A stretch of DNA of 64,000 nt from Gemmatimonadetes bacterium T265 (GCA_019973575.1 BPUI01000001.1:2678342-2742341); one strand, 5' to 3'. Positions 7,705 to 15,890 are shown, counted from the stretch's first letter. Made by a program: numbers and translations. The notes: generated from the letters alone by a model not told the origin.

Positions 7705-10122
7705 TCAGTTCCTCAGCGGCTTGCCGGTCTTGAGGGTGTAGGCGATGCGCTCCTGCGTCTTCTCGTTGCCTAACAGCTTGAGGAACGCCTCGCGCTCGAG
7801 GTCGAGGACGTCCTGCTCGGTCACGAGGCGCGGCGGGCCGTCGCCTCCGCAGAGCACGTAGGCGATGTTGTGCCCGATCGTGACGTCGTACGGGGTCGCC
7901 TGGCCGCTCTCGAGGAAGCTGAAAAGCGCGTACGACAGGTTGCCCATTCCCTCGCGGCCGAGCGCGCGGATGGTCTGCATCTGCGGCGCGACGTAATCGG
8001 GCGCGAGGTCCAGCACGCGGCGCTTCGCGTCGGCGACGAGCCGGTCGCGGTTCATCGTGATCCGGTCGTGGCGCGGGCGCAGGAAGCCCTTCTTCTTCGC
8101 CTCGAGCGCGCTCGTCGTCGGCTGCGGCGCGGCGATGAGGTTGAACGCGCGCTTCACGGCCTCGAACGGGTCGGCCTCGGCGTACGGCTCGAGGTCCTTC
8201 GTAAAGCGGAAGAGCAGCTCCTTCGTCCCGCCCCCACCCGGGAGCAGCCCGACGCCGGCCTCGACGAGGCCCATGTAGAGCTCGGCGTGCGCCTGCACCG
8301 CGTCGGCGTGGAGCGTGAACTCGGCGCCGCCGCCTAACGTCAAGCCGGCCGGCGCGACGACGACGGGGAACGGCGCGTAGCGGATGCTCTGCACCGCGTC
8401 CTGGAAGCGCTTGATGGAGGCGTCGATGACGTCCCACAGGCCGGCCATGACCGCGCCCGTGCTCTCGGAGAGGTCGGCGCCCGCGGAGAAGAACTTCGGG
8501 TCGTCGTTGCCGATGACGAGGCCGGCCATGCCGCGGCGCTCGACCAGCTCCAGCGACGTCGCGAGCGCGTCGAGGACCTTGGCGCCGAGCGTGTTGCTCT
8601 TGGAGCGGAACTCGAGGAGCGCGACGTCGTCGCCGACGTCGAGCAGGCGCGCGCCGTCGTTCTGGAACAGCACGTTGCCCGGCTTCGCGGCGACGAGCGC
8701 GAGGCGGATGTTGCCGTCGATCGGCGCGACGGGGGCGTAGCGGCCGTCGAAGCCGAGGACCTCTTCGCCGTCCGGCCCCACGCGGTAGAACGAGCCCTGC
8801 GCCTGCTCCAGCAACCGCGGTACGCCCATCCCGCGCCGTTCGAACTCCTGCCGCAGGAAGTCGAGGCCGAGCATGTCCATGACGCGGAACGGGCCGGCGT
8901 CGTGGCCGTAGCCCCACTCCATCGCGCGATCGACGCTCGGGACGTCGTAGGCGAGCTCGGGGCTCTTGTCGAGCGCGTAGTGCGCGTTCTGCGCGAGCAC
9001 GCTCCGGACGAAATCGCCGTACCTGCCGCCTAACGCCTTGAGCCCGGCGACCCGTTGTGCGAGCGGCGCCCGCGTCGCCGCCTTGAGCTCGGGCGGCTCG
9101 AAGCGCTGCTGCGGGGCGTAGTCGTTGAGCTTGCGGTCCCAGGTCTGGATGTCCTTGCCGACCTTGCGGTAAAACCCGCCGCCGGTCTTGTCGCCGAGCC
9201 GCTTGCCGCGGACCATGTCGTGGAACCACTCGGGGAGGTCGAAGTTCTCGCCCGTGGTCGCGGCGAGGCCGGCGCTCACGTGGGCCAGGACGTCGAGGCC
9301 CGAGAGGTCGCCGGTGCGAAACGTCGCGCTCTTGGGGCGGCCGAGCAGCGGGCCCGTGAGGCCGTCGACCTCGTCGATCGTGAGGCCGTATTCGTCCATC
9401 GCGCGGAGCGTGCGGTTCATGCCGTGTACGCCTAACCGGTTCGCGATGAAGCCGGGCGCGTCCTTGCAGAGCACGATCCCCTTGCCGAGCATGCGCTCGC
9501 CGAACGCGCGCACGGCGTCGACCACCGCGGGCGCCGTGTCGGGCGTCGGGATGATCTCGAGCAGGTGCATGTAGCGCGCGGGCGCGAAGAAGTGCGTGCC
9601 GAGGAAATGCCGCTTGAAGCGCTCGGAGCGGCCCTCGGTGAGCACGTGCATCGGGATGCCGGACGTGTTGCTCGACACCACGGCCGTCGGCTTGAGTACG
9701 TCCTCGAGGTTCGCGTAGAGCGCCTGCTTCGGGCCGGGCTGCTCGATGATCGCTTCGATAACGAGGTCGCAATCGGCAAGCAGCGCGAGGTCGTCGTCGA
9801 TGTTGCCGGTGCGGATGTAGGCCGCCCGGTCGGGGTCCATCAGGGGTGCGGGCTTGGCCTTCGCCATGCGGGCGACGGCGCCCTGGGCGACCGCCGAGCG
9901 GTCGGCCCCGTCCGCCGCGACGTCGAGAAGAACGACGGGAAGTCCGGCCGATGCGGCGAGCGCAGCGATCCCCGAGCCCATCGTCCCCGCGCCGACGACG
10001 CCGACCCGCTTGATCGCGACGCGGCCGGCCGGCGTTTCGGGGAGCGCGTCGAAGTCGGCGCCGAGGTCGAAGTCGGCGAACGCTGTTCGGCTGCCGACGG
10101 CAGAGGAGGTTTCGGTGGTCAT
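7705..10122 (-). CDS. fadN: 3-hydroxyacyl-CoA dehydrogenase/enoyl-CoA hydratase, FadN type
   Basis: An 805-residue bifunctional beta-oxidation enzyme. The N-terminal half is an NAD-dependent 3-hydroxyacyl-CoA dehydrogenase, with the Rossmann motif GVVGAGTMGSGIA near 41-53 and catalytic His in GTHFFAPARYMH. The C-terminal half is a crotonase-fold hydratase, with an oxyanion-hole segment near SAGADLSE, GLTLGGGAEF, and the Glu-containing GLVEAGVGLLPGGGG. The order (dehydrogenase first, hydratase last) matches Bacillus FadN rather than E. coli FadB. The ATG at 10122 is chosen because the frame further upstream has no family similarity; a GAGGAG lies about 15 bases before it. It forms an operon with fadA. 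Confidence 0.92.
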   Translation of the reverse strand: MTTETSSAVGSRTAFADFDLGADFDALPETPAGRVAIKRVGVVGAGTMGSGIAALAASAGLPVVLLDVAADGADRSAVAQGAVARMAKAKPAPLMDPDRAAYIRTGNIDDDLALLADCDLVIEAIIEQPGPKQALYANLEDVLKPTAVVSSNTSGIPMHVLTEGRSERFKRHFLGTHFFAPARYMHLLEIIPTPDTAPAVVDAVRAFGERMLGKGIVLCKDAPGFIANRLGVHGMNRTLRAMDEYGLTIDEVDGLTGPLLGRPKSATFRTGDLSGLDVLAHVSAGLAATTGENFDLPEWFHDMVRGKRLGDKTGGGFYRKVGKDIQTWDRKLNDYAPQQRFEPPELKAATRAPLAQRVAGLKALGGRYGDFVRSVLAQNAHYALDKSPELAYDVPSVDRAMEWGYGHDAGPFRVMDMLGLDFLRQEFERRGMGVPRLLEQAQGSFYRVGPDGEEVLGFDGRYAPVAPIDGNIRLALVAAKPGNVLFQNDGARLLDVGDDVALLEFRSKSNTLGAKVLDALATSLELVERRGMAGLVIGNDDPKFFSAGADLSESTGAVMAGLWDVIDASIKRFQDAVQSIRYAPFPVVVAPAGLTLGGGAEFTLHADAVQAHAELYMGLVEAGVGLLPGGGGTKELLFRFTKDLEPYAEADPFEAVKRAFNLIAAPQPTTSALEAKKKGFLRPRHDRITMNRDRLVADAKRRVLDLAPDYVAPQMQTIRALGREGMGNLSYALFSFLESGQATPYDVTIGHNIAYVLCGGDGPPRLVTEQDVLDLEREAFLKLLGNEKTQERIAYTLKTGKPLRN

Positions 10123-10361
10123 CAGAGGTTCAAGCTCCTCGGGTGAGTGGACGACGGATGCGCGACCGGTGAGCCGTCGAACGCGAAGTGAACGTCGTAC
10201 CCGGACATCAGGCCAGCGACTCGCGTTCAGGTCGTAACGGCGAAAGCTCGGCGGCTGCGCGCGGCAATACCAGGGGCAGTCGGCGGGCACGACCGTTGCC
10301 CTTTACCTCGGCGGCCGGCGACGCCCCGTCCCCGGCCGCGGCTCTCGACGGAGGACGGAGT

Positions 10362-10619
10362 ATGTCATTGCTCGCGTGGCTCATCGTCGGACTCGTCGCC
10401 GGCGTGCTCGCCTCGATGGTGATGGGCGGCACCGGGTACGGGCTCGTCGGGGATATCATCATCGGCATCGTCGGCGCGTTCGTCGGCGGATGGCTGTTCG
10501 GCGTGCTCGGCGTCGCGTCGCCGGCAGGCGGCCTGGCCGGGACCATCATTACCGCGTTCGTGGGCGCGGTCGTCCTGCTCTTCGTCCTACGGCTGATCCG
10601 CGGTCGACGGCGGGTGTAG
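10362..10619 (+). CDS. GlsB/YeaQ/YmgE-family (transglycosylase-associated) membrane protein
   Basis: An 85-residue integral membrane protein with three hydrophobic helices (LLAWLIVGLVAGVLASMVMG, the Gly-rich IIIGIVGAFVGGWLFGVLG, and IITAFVGAVVLLFVL) and a basic C-terminus. This is the pattern of the YeaQ/YmgE/GlsB family, small stress-induced inner-membrane proteins of unknown mechanism. A GGAGGACGGAG stretch just before ATG gives a good ribosome binding site. Its last 33 bases overlap the convergent Nif3-like gene. It is divergent from fadN across a 240-base promoter region. Confidence 0.85.
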   Translation: MSLLAWLIVGLVAGVLASMVMGGTGYGLVGDIIIGIVGAFVGGWLFGVLGVASPAGGLAGTIITAFVGAVVLLFVLRLIRGRRRV

Positions 10620-11363
10620 GAGTCCGGCCGCGGGCGCGTCGGCGATCGCGACCTGCAGCGCGGGCCAGCGGGAGCCCACGAGGTCGGCGAGCGCGCCGAG
10701 CCCCCAGCGCTCCGATTCCTCGTGGCCGACCGCGGCGACGGCGATCCCGGTCTCGTCGACCGCCGCGCGGGCCGCGGCGCGGAGCTGGCCGGTGACGTAG
10801 AGCCCCGCGCCGCGCGCGGCGGCCTCGCGGACGAGCGCGTCGTTCATCGCGCCGACGACCGCGACCTGCGCGACGGTGCGGGCCGGGGCGGGGAGCACGA
10901 CCGCCTCCACGCCGCCGAAGACGCGCGTCACGAGGGCGAGGGCGTCAGCGACAGGACGCGGCGAAACGTCGCCGAGCATCCCGATCGGGCGCCCCTGCTT
11001 GCGGCCTAACACCTCGCGGGTGCGGAAGCCGAGCGCGGCCGCGAGCGGTGCGTTGTCGCCCGTCGTGAGGTGTTCGTCGAACGGCAGATGCGCGTAGACG
11101 ACGCCGACCTCGGGGCCGAGGGTCCCTTGGGCGAGGCGCCACGGCCGGTGCAGGAACACGGCGTCGAACGCGCCACGGGCGGCCCAGGCACGGAGGCCGG
11201 GCCACGGATCGAGCGCGAGTCCAAGACGTGTGAGCGGGCGCCCTGCCGCGACGCGGGTAGCGGGCGCGTGGAACACGCCGCCGCGCTCCTCGGGCGGGTA
11301 GGCGTCGGCGCCGAGCGCGTCGTGGAGGAAGGCGGCGAGCGCGTCGAGCGTCGGGAGGGACAC
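10587..11363 (-). CDS. Nif3-like dinuclear metal centre protein
   Basis: About 258 residues of the Nif3/YbgI (DUF34) family, hexameric proteins with a dinuclear metal site and no settled function. Visible features are the TRLGLALDPWPG segment, DAVFLHRPWRL in place of the usual HHP metal loop, YAHLPFDEH with the conserved His/Asp pair, and VGHEESER near the C-terminus, matching the family GHxxSE metal ligands. The HRP in place of HHP is unusual and could alter the metal site. A GTG at 11363 is chosen because the N-terminal homology begins there. Its 3' end overlaps the convergent GlsB-type gene by 33 bases. Confidence 0.75.
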   Translation of the reverse strand: MSLPTLDALAAFLHDALGADAYPPEERGGVFHAPATRVAAGRPLTRLGLALDPWPGLRAWAARGAFDAVFLHRPWRLAQGTLGPEVGVVYAHLPFDEHLTTGDNAPLAAALGFRTREVLGRKQGRPIGMLGDVSPRPVADALALVTRVFGGVEAVVLPAPARTVAQVAVVGAMNDALVREAAARGAGLYVTGQLRAAARAAVDETGIAVAAVGHEESERWGLGALADLVGSRWPALQVAIADAPAAGLLHPPSTADQP

Positions 11364-11416
11364 GGGCGAAGAACGCGACGCGGGCGGCAGGAGTTCGCGG
11401 GCGCGACCGCAGGCGG

Positions 11417-12082
11417 TTAGGCCGCGGCCACCACCGTCGCGAACGCGGTGAGCTTCGCCGGGTCGAGCCGCCCGTCGGTGCGGACGCCGCTGCACACGTC
11501 CACCCCGAACGGGCGCACGGCGCGCACCGCGTCACCCACGTTGTCGGCGCGCAACCCGCCGGCGAGAAAAACCGGGACATGCGCCGCGTCGGCGGCCTCG
11601 CGGATGCGACGGCTCAGCGCCCAGTCGTGCACGCGGCCCGTCCCGCCAAGTTCCTTGACCGCGAGCCGCGGATTGCCGGAATCGAGTAGCAGGGCGTGCA
11701 CGTACGGCAGCGCCCCGGCCGCTTCGGCCACGCTCGCGTCGTCGAGCACGTGGATGACCTGGACGACGCGCAGGAAGGGCAGTTCGCGGCGGAGCGCGGT
11801 CAACTCGTGGGCGGCGACGGCATCGACGAGTTGCACCGTCGTCACGCCCGCCGCCCGCGCCTGGGCGGCGATCGACGCCGCGTCGACGCGCGACGTGAGG
11901 AGGAACGTCGCGACCGGCGGGGGTACCCGCGCGGCAATGTCCGCGATCACACGATCCTCGATGACGCCCGGCCCGCTCGGCATCGCCGACACGAGTCCGA
12001 CCGCGTCCGCGCCACGGGCGACCGCGCACCGGGCCTCGTTGGTCGAGGCGATGCAGCAGACCTTGAGTCGCGTCCTCGTCAT
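11417..12082 (-). CDS. trpF: Phosphoribosylanthranilate isomerase TrpF (divergent active-site motif)
   Basis: A 221-residue (beta/alpha)8 barrel for the PRA to CdRP step of tryptophan synthesis. The first strand reads KVCCIAS where TrpF normally has KxCGIT, so the catalytic Cys is kept but the following Gly is Cys. The catalytic Asp is in LLLDSGNPRLAVKELGGTG, and the phosphate-binding segments FLAGGLRADNV and GVDVCSGVRTDGRLDPAKL are present. No other trp gene is nearby. The ATG overlaps the stop of the upstream membrane-protein gene (ATGA). The changed motif leaves room for a related activity, though the overall pattern fits TrpF. Confidence 0.82.
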   Translation of the reverse strand: MTRTRLKVCCIASTNEARCAVARGADAVGLVSAMPSGPGVIEDRVIADIAARVPPPVATFLLTSRVDAASIAAQARAAGVTTVQLVDAVAAHELTALRRELPFLRVVQVIHVLDDASVAEAAGALPYVHALLLDSGNPRLAVKELGGTGRVHDWALSRRIREAADAAHVPVFLAGGLRADNVGDAVRAVRPFGVDVCSGVRTDGRLDPAKLTAFATVVAAA

Positions 12083-12348
12083 CCGTCGCGCCGCCCGGCG
12101 CGCGCGTACCGTGCCCGCACGCGCGTGGCGCGGATGCGTGCGAGCGAGGTCATCACGATCGCGAGCGTGGCGATCATCCACACGGCGGTGAACAGGAGTC
12201 GTCGCTGCGACGGCCACGCGTCGACCACAAGCCGACTCTTGAGCGCGAGGAAGACGGCGTCGAGCACGACGACCGCGAGGACCATGCGGAGCAAGTGGCG
12301 GCGCAGCTCGGGGGCGACGCTGGCGCGGGGCGAACCGGGATTGGACAC
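12079..12348 (-). CDS. Small two-helix membrane protein upstream of trpF
   Basis: An 89-residue protein with two hydrophobic segments, MVLAVVVLDAVFLALK and LLFTAVWMIATLAIVM, and a strongly basic C-terminus, so probably an inner-membrane hairpin with both ends in the cytoplasm. No family was recognised. The GTG at 12348 is a guess; the hydrophobic part begins about 20 residues later. Its TGA overlaps the trpF ATG, which points to co-translation rather than a known functional link. Confidence 0.5.
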   Translation of the reverse strand: MSNPGSPRASVAPELRRHLLRMVLAVVVLDAVFLALKSRLVVDAWPSQRRLLFTAVWMIATLAIVMTSLARIRATRVRARYARAGRRDG

Positions 12349-12445
12349 GCGGGAACGGTGGCGCGCCGCGGCGGCGTGCGGTAGGGGCGGCGGCTCCGGC
12401 GGGTCTGGCGCGGGGCTTGCCGCCGGGACGGCGCACGGTTCCACC

Positions 12446-12473
12446 CAACGCACACCGGCCAACGCACACCGGA
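12446..12473 (+). repeat. Exact tandem repeat of a 14-bp unit before a ribosome binding site
   Basis: The unit CCAACGCACACCGG occurs twice head to tail (12446-12459 and 12460-12473). The second copy ends at the GGAGGT ribosome binding site of the gene starting at 12481. It could be an operator or simply a replication-slippage duplication in the leader. Confidence 0.7.
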
Positions 12474-12480
12474 GGTCCTG

Positions 12481-12891
12481 ATGTCCGAGTATCCGAATCC
12501 CCTGGGCAGCATCACCGAGATGGTGACCGGCAACCCGGGAATCAACATGGGCACGACCGGCAGCATGCGCGACACGCAGTATTACTCGGACGACCTCTGG
12601 AATCGGGACAGCGAGGTGCTGCGCCAGCTCCATCCGACGCGTGCGTACGCGGGCGCCGACCGTCCGTACGAGCACTACGAGCCGGCGTACCGGTACGGGG
12701 CCGCGTCGGCGACGCAGCACGCCGGGCGCGAGTGGCACGACGTCGAGGGCGACATGGAGCGCGGGTGGGACAAGGCGCGCGGGGCGAGCGCGTCGGCATG
12801 GCACGAGGTCAAGGACGCCGCGCGGGACGCGTGGCACCACGTGCGCGGCGGCACCACGGGCGGCACGACGCAGACGACCGTCGTCCGCTGA
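12481..12891 (+). CDS. PAYRYG-motif soluble protein, probable stress-associated
   Basis: A 136-residue hydrophilic protein. It has the segment YEHYEPAYRYGAAS, seen in uncharacterised bacterial proteins often found near general-stress genes. A Trp-spaced amphipathic region follows (REWHDVEGDMERGWDKARG then AWHEVKDAARDAWHHV), reminiscent of late-embryogenesis or YtxH-like helices. No signal peptide or catalytic motif is visible. GGAGGT five bases before the ATG gives a strong start. The metallo-hydrolase gene begins five bases after its stop, so the two form an operon. Function is unknown. Confidence 0.65.
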   Translation: MSEYPNPLGSITEMVTGNPGINMGTTGSMRDTQYYSDDLWNRDSEVLRQLHPTRAYAGADRPYEHYEPAYRYGAASATQHAGREWHDVEGDMERGWDKARGASASAWHEVKDAARDAWHHVRGGTTGGTTQTTVVR

Positions 12892-12896
12892 CGGCC

Positions 12897-13895
12897 ATGG
12901 AGACGCCCGCGTTCGACCTGTCGGCACTCGTCCCGGGACGTCCGCCCGGTGACGACCACGGCGCGCCGATCCAGATCACCGACGACTTGGCGTGGCTCCG
13001 CTGCGGGATCGTCAACGTCGCGTTCCTGGGCCACCCGGACGCCGGCGACCGCGGGTGGGTGCTGGTCGACGCGGGCCTCCCGGGCTTCGCCGGCACGATC
13101 GCACGGGCGGCCGAGGCGCGCTTCGGCGGATCGCGGCCCGCGGCGATCGTGCTCACACACGGGCACTTCGACCACGTCGGCGCCTTGCGCGACCTCGCCG
13201 ACCGGTGGGACGTGCCGGTCTACGCCCACCACCTCGAGCTGCCGTACCTGACGGGTAAGTCGGCCTACCCGCCGCCCGACCCGACGGTCGGCGGGGGCGC
13301 GATGGCGTTCAGCTCGCCGCTCTTCCCGCCGGGGCCGTTCGACTTCGGCGATCGCGTCCGGCGGCTGCCGACCGGGGCCGGCGACGACGACACGTCGGGC
13401 GCGGTGCCGAACGCCGGCGAGTGGCAGTGGCGGCACACGCCGGGGCACGCGCCGGGACACGTGTCGCTCTGGCGCGAGCGCGACCGCGCGCTCGTCGCGG
13501 GCGACGCGTTCGTGACGACGAAGCAGGAGTCGGCGGTCGCGGTCTACGAGCAGCGGCTCGAGATACACGGGCCGCCGATGTACTACACGCCGGACTGGGA
13601 CGCGGCGCGCGCGTCCGTCGCGCAACTCGCCGAGCTCGCGCCCGAGGTCGCGGTGACCGGCCACGGGCTGCCGATGTCCGGGGCGGCGTTGCGCGACGGC
13701 CTGCGCGCGCTCGCGCGCGACTTCGACGTGGTCGCGCGTCCGGCGCGCGGGCGCTACGTGCGCGAGCCCGCGCGGATGGACGACGCGGGCGTGCGCTCGC
13801 TCCCGCCCGCCGTGCCCGACGCGGCGCCGCTCACGCTGGTCGGCGGCGCGCTCGCCGCGGGGGTGCTGCTGGGGAGCGTCGGGCGGCGCCGTTAG
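12897..13895 (+). CDS. Metallo-beta-lactamase-fold hydrolase
   Basis: A 332-residue MBL-fold protein. The zinc ligands are complete: HGHFDHVG (HxHxDH), His in TPGHAPGHVSLW, Asp in VAGDAF and His in VTGHGLPM. The fold ends near residue 280 and is followed by an arginine-rich segment and a final hydrophobic stretch (LTLVGGALAAGVLLGS) that may anchor it in the membrane. It resembles glyoxalase II-like and quorum-quenching-like hydrolases, but the substrate is not predictable. It follows the PAYRYG-type gene directly. The stop TAG is part of a GTTAGGC heptamer. Confidence 0.8.
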   Translation: METPAFDLSALVPGRPPGDDHGAPIQITDDLAWLRCGIVNVAFLGHPDAGDRGWVLVDAGLPGFAGTIARAAEARFGGSRPAAIVLTHGHFDHVGALRDLADRWDVPVYAHHLELPYLTGKSAYPPPDPTVGGGAMAFSSPLFPPGPFDFGDRVRRLPTGAGDDDTSGAVPNAGEWQWRHTPGHAPGHVSLWRERDRALVAGDAFVTTKQESAVAVYEQRLEIHGPPMYYTPDWDAARASVAQLAELAPEVAVTGHGLPMSGAALRDGLRALARDFDVVARPARGRYVREPARMDDAGVRSLPPAVPDAAPLTLVGGALAAGVLLGSVGRRR

Positions 13896-13940
13896 GCAGT
13901 GCGCGCCCGCGCGGCCGCGCGGCCGCCCGGGCGCGTCGCG

Positions 13941-14843
13941 CTACGAGTAGTAGCGCCGCAACCGGGTGGCGACGCCGTCGAGGTCCGGGAAGAGGCGCCG
14001 TTCGTCGATCGTCACGAGGTCGAGCTGGTCGCGCACGCGCGCGACGTCCGCGGCGGGGACGACGAGGCGCGTGAGCGCGTCGGCGAGCCCGTGCGCGTCG
14101 AGGAAGACGTCGAACGCGCGCGAGGTGTCCGAGCAGAGCGTGAAGACGGCCGACTGCGCGGCGATCCGGGCGTCGAGCGTCGGCGGCTCGAACAGGCACG
14201 CGAACGGGGCGACGTCGCCGCCGCGGGCCATCAGCGCCCACGGCGTGAAGTCTCGCGCGCCGCGGAGCGCGTCGAGGTCGGCCGCGAGCAGGGCGAGCGG
14301 GGGCAGGGCGAACGCGTCGTGCACGCGCTGCCAGTCGAGCCGCCAGATCACGCGGTCGCGGCCGCTCCGCCCCGGCCCTTCTCCCTGCGCGGCGTCGTCG
14401 GGCGGCGGCTCGGCGCCGTGGTCGCGCGCCTCGCGGTCGGCGACGCGGTCCGGCCGGCCTTCGCCTAACGCCTCGCGCCGCCCGAGTGTGGCGAAGTGCG
14501 CGGCGACGAACGGCGAGTAGCTCCAGTCGAGCAGTCGCGTGGGGACGCCGTGGTGCTGCGCGGTGGCGAGGAGCTCCCAGTCATTCCGCAGGTCTCTCGC
14601 GACGTGCGGGCGCGAGTAGCGGATGAAGTTGCGGAGGACGTGCTCTTCGAGGCCGCACTTCGTGTGGGGGGGGTCGACGCCGCCGAGTCGGTCGAGGCTC
14701 GTCAGCATCGGCCAGTGCGAGTCGCCGACGCCGCGGTAGACGCCGCTGTCGCGGCGCCGGCCGCTCACGGGGTCGGGTTCGTCCGGCGTGACGTGGTCGA
14801 TGAGTTCGCCGAGCGAACGGATGCAGATGGTCCGGAGGTCCAC
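13941..14843 (-). CDS. FRG-domain protein, candidate effector of a macrodomain operon
   Basis: A 300-residue protein with the hallmarks of the FRG domain: YRGVGDSHWPMLTSLDR near 36-52 and AQHHGVPTRLLDW near 95-107, followed by SPFVAAHFA. The domain is found in many accessory-genome proteins and has no settled activity. The YRG and following motifs recall Arg- and Ser-containing motifs of ADP-ribosyltransferases (my inference). An acidic, charged insert lies near 125-160. It is the last gene of an operon behind a macrodomain protein and a CdiI_2-like protein. The GTG start is buried in an 11-bp inverted repeat and has no visible ribosome binding site, suggesting controlled translation. Confidence 0.75.
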   Translation of the reverse strand: MDLRTICIRSLGELIDHVTPDEPDPVSGRRRDSGVYRGVGDSHWPMLTSLDRLGGVDPPHTKCGLEEHVLRNFIRYSRPHVARDLRNDWELLATAQHHGVPTRLLDWSYSPFVAAHFATLGRREALGEGRPDRVADREARDHGAEPPPDDAAQGEGPGRSGRDRVIWRLDWQRVHDAFALPPLALLAADLDALRGARDFTPWALMARGGDVAPFACLFEPPTLDARIAAQSAVFTLCSDTSRAFDVFLDAHGLADALTRLVVPAADVARVRDQLDLVTIDERRLFPDLDGVATRLRRYYS

Positions 14844-14869
14844 GCGCGTTGGCTAGTGCAACGCGCGTG
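14841..14869 (-). promoter_or_regulatory. Inverted repeat covering the FRG start codon
   Basis: CACGCGCGTTG (14841-14851) and CAACGCGCGTG (14859-14869) are perfect 11-base complements around a 7-base loop. On the minus-strand mRNA the 3' arm ends with the GUG start codon of the FRG gene. It could be a translation-blocking hairpin or a DNA operator in the short macrodomain-FRG gap. Confidence 0.6.
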
Positions 14870-14893
14870 CTGTAGCCGGCGCGCTCACACCGA

Positions 14894-15415
14894 CTACGCC
14901 GCTGCGAGGACTTCCTCGTACACGTGCCGGCTCTCCGCGTCGTACAGGCACGCGACGACGCGCTGGAACGCCCGCTCGTGCTCGCGCATCACGGCGAGCG
15001 CGATTTCGGCCGCGGCGCGCTTCGGGTAGCCGTAGACACCGGTCGAGATCGCGGGGAAGGCGATCGAGCGCACCGGCGGACCCCCGCCCGCGGCGGGATC
15101 GCCGGCCGAAGCGGCGAGCGCGAACGAGCGCTCGTACGCGCGGCGGAGCAGGTCGGGCTCGCCGCGGCCGCCGCCGTACCACACGGGTCCGACCGCGTGG
15201 ATGACGTAGCGCGCCGGCAGCGCGTGCCCGCCGGTGATCACGGCGTCGCCGGTCGCGCAGCCGGGGTAGCGCTTCAGCTCGGCCAGCAGACCGGGGCCGG
15301 CCGCACGATGGATCGCGCCGTCCACGCCGCCGCCGCCGCGCAGTCCGGTGTTCGCGGCGTTGACGATCGCGTCGACCTCGAGCCGCGTGATGTCACCCTG
15401 CACGATTTCGATCAC
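14894..15415 (-). CDS. Macrodomain protein, probable ADP-ribose deacylase/hydrolase
   Basis: A 173-residue single macrodomain of MacroD/YmdB type. VQGDIT, then AIVNAANTGLRGGGGVDGAI near 16-35 supplies the ADP-ribose-binding Asn and Gly loops and the Asp of the catalytic VDGAIH segment; AISTGVYGYP is the distal phosphate loop. Known relatives remove ADP-ribose from acidic residues or hydrolyse O-acetyl-ADP-ribose; DarG-type macrodomains remove it from DNA. It sits between a CdiI_2-like gene (four bases upstream) and the FRG gene (50 bases downstream). The GTG at 15415 follows GGGGTGACCAG. The operon context suggests reversal of an ADP-ribosylation made by a partner. Confidence 0.87.
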   Translation of the reverse strand: MIEIVQGDITRLEVDAIVNAANTGLRGGGGVDGAIHRAAGPGLLAELKRYPGCATGDAVITGGHALPARYVIHAVGPVWYGGGRGEPDLLRRAYERSFALAASAGDPAAGGGPPVRSIAFPAISTGVYGYPKRAAAEIALAVMREHERAFQRVVACLYDAESRHVYEEVLAAA

Positions 15416-15419
15416 CTGG

Positions 15420-15890
15420 TCACCCCGCTGTCTCGAACAGTTCACGCGCGGCGTCGAGGTCCTCGGCGACGCGCGTCCGATGCGGCTCGGCGAGTGCCCC
15501 GACGCCGGCACGCGCTCCGTCGAGCACGCGGCCCAGCGACGCGCGGCGCGCGTCCGTCCACGCCGGGTCGTCCGGGCCGAGGGCGAGCACGGCGCTCAAC
15601 ACGTCGCCCGGGCCGTAGTCGCCGGCGAGGAACGGCTCGCACTCGAGGCGCGCGAGCGCGAGCGGCAACACCCACCGAACCCCGCGCCCGTGCGCGAGCA
15701 GTCGCCGGAGCTCCGCGCCGCCGAGATCGCGCAGTGGCGAGACGAGCGCACGCGCGAGCCACGCGACGCTTCCCATCCCGTACGCCCCTTTCTCGACCGC
15801 GAGCCCGTCGAGCTCGGCGATCGAACGGCCGAGCGTCTCGGCGTCGAACTCGGCCGGGTAGGGCGGTGGGACGAACGCGGGAAGCGCCAT
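15420..15890 (-). CDS. CdiI_2-like immunity protein (contact-dependent inhibition immunity type)
   Basis: About 156 residues. The central and C-terminal part (ELRRLLAHGRGVRWVLPLAL, then FLAGDYGPGDVLSAVL and an aromatic-Asp helix) resembles CdiI_2-type immunity proteins of contact-dependent growth inhibition systems (pattern LRLLxxQxIGLxYLxPLAL, then EGDxYPGDLL). These bind and neutralise a cognate toxin domain. No CdiA/CdiB genes are in the window, so it may be an orphan immunity gene or protect against something else. It is first in the operon with the macrodomain and FRG genes. ATG at 15890 is chosen; an in-frame ATG at 15953 is the alternative. Confidence 0.6.
   Translation of the reverse strand: MALPAFVPPPYPAEFDAETLGRSIAELDGLAVEKGAYGMGSVAWLARALVSPLRDLGGAELRRLLAHGRGVRWVLPLALARLECEPFLAGDYGPGDVLSAVLALGPDDPAWTDARRASLGRVLDGARAGVGALAEPHRTRVAEDLDAARELFETAG

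Noticed and set aside
10587-10619. 33-base overlap of convergent GlsB and Nif3-like genes as antisense regulation
   Set aside because: Short 3' overlaps are common in packed genomes; also seen at TRIC/methyltransferase (59265-59293).
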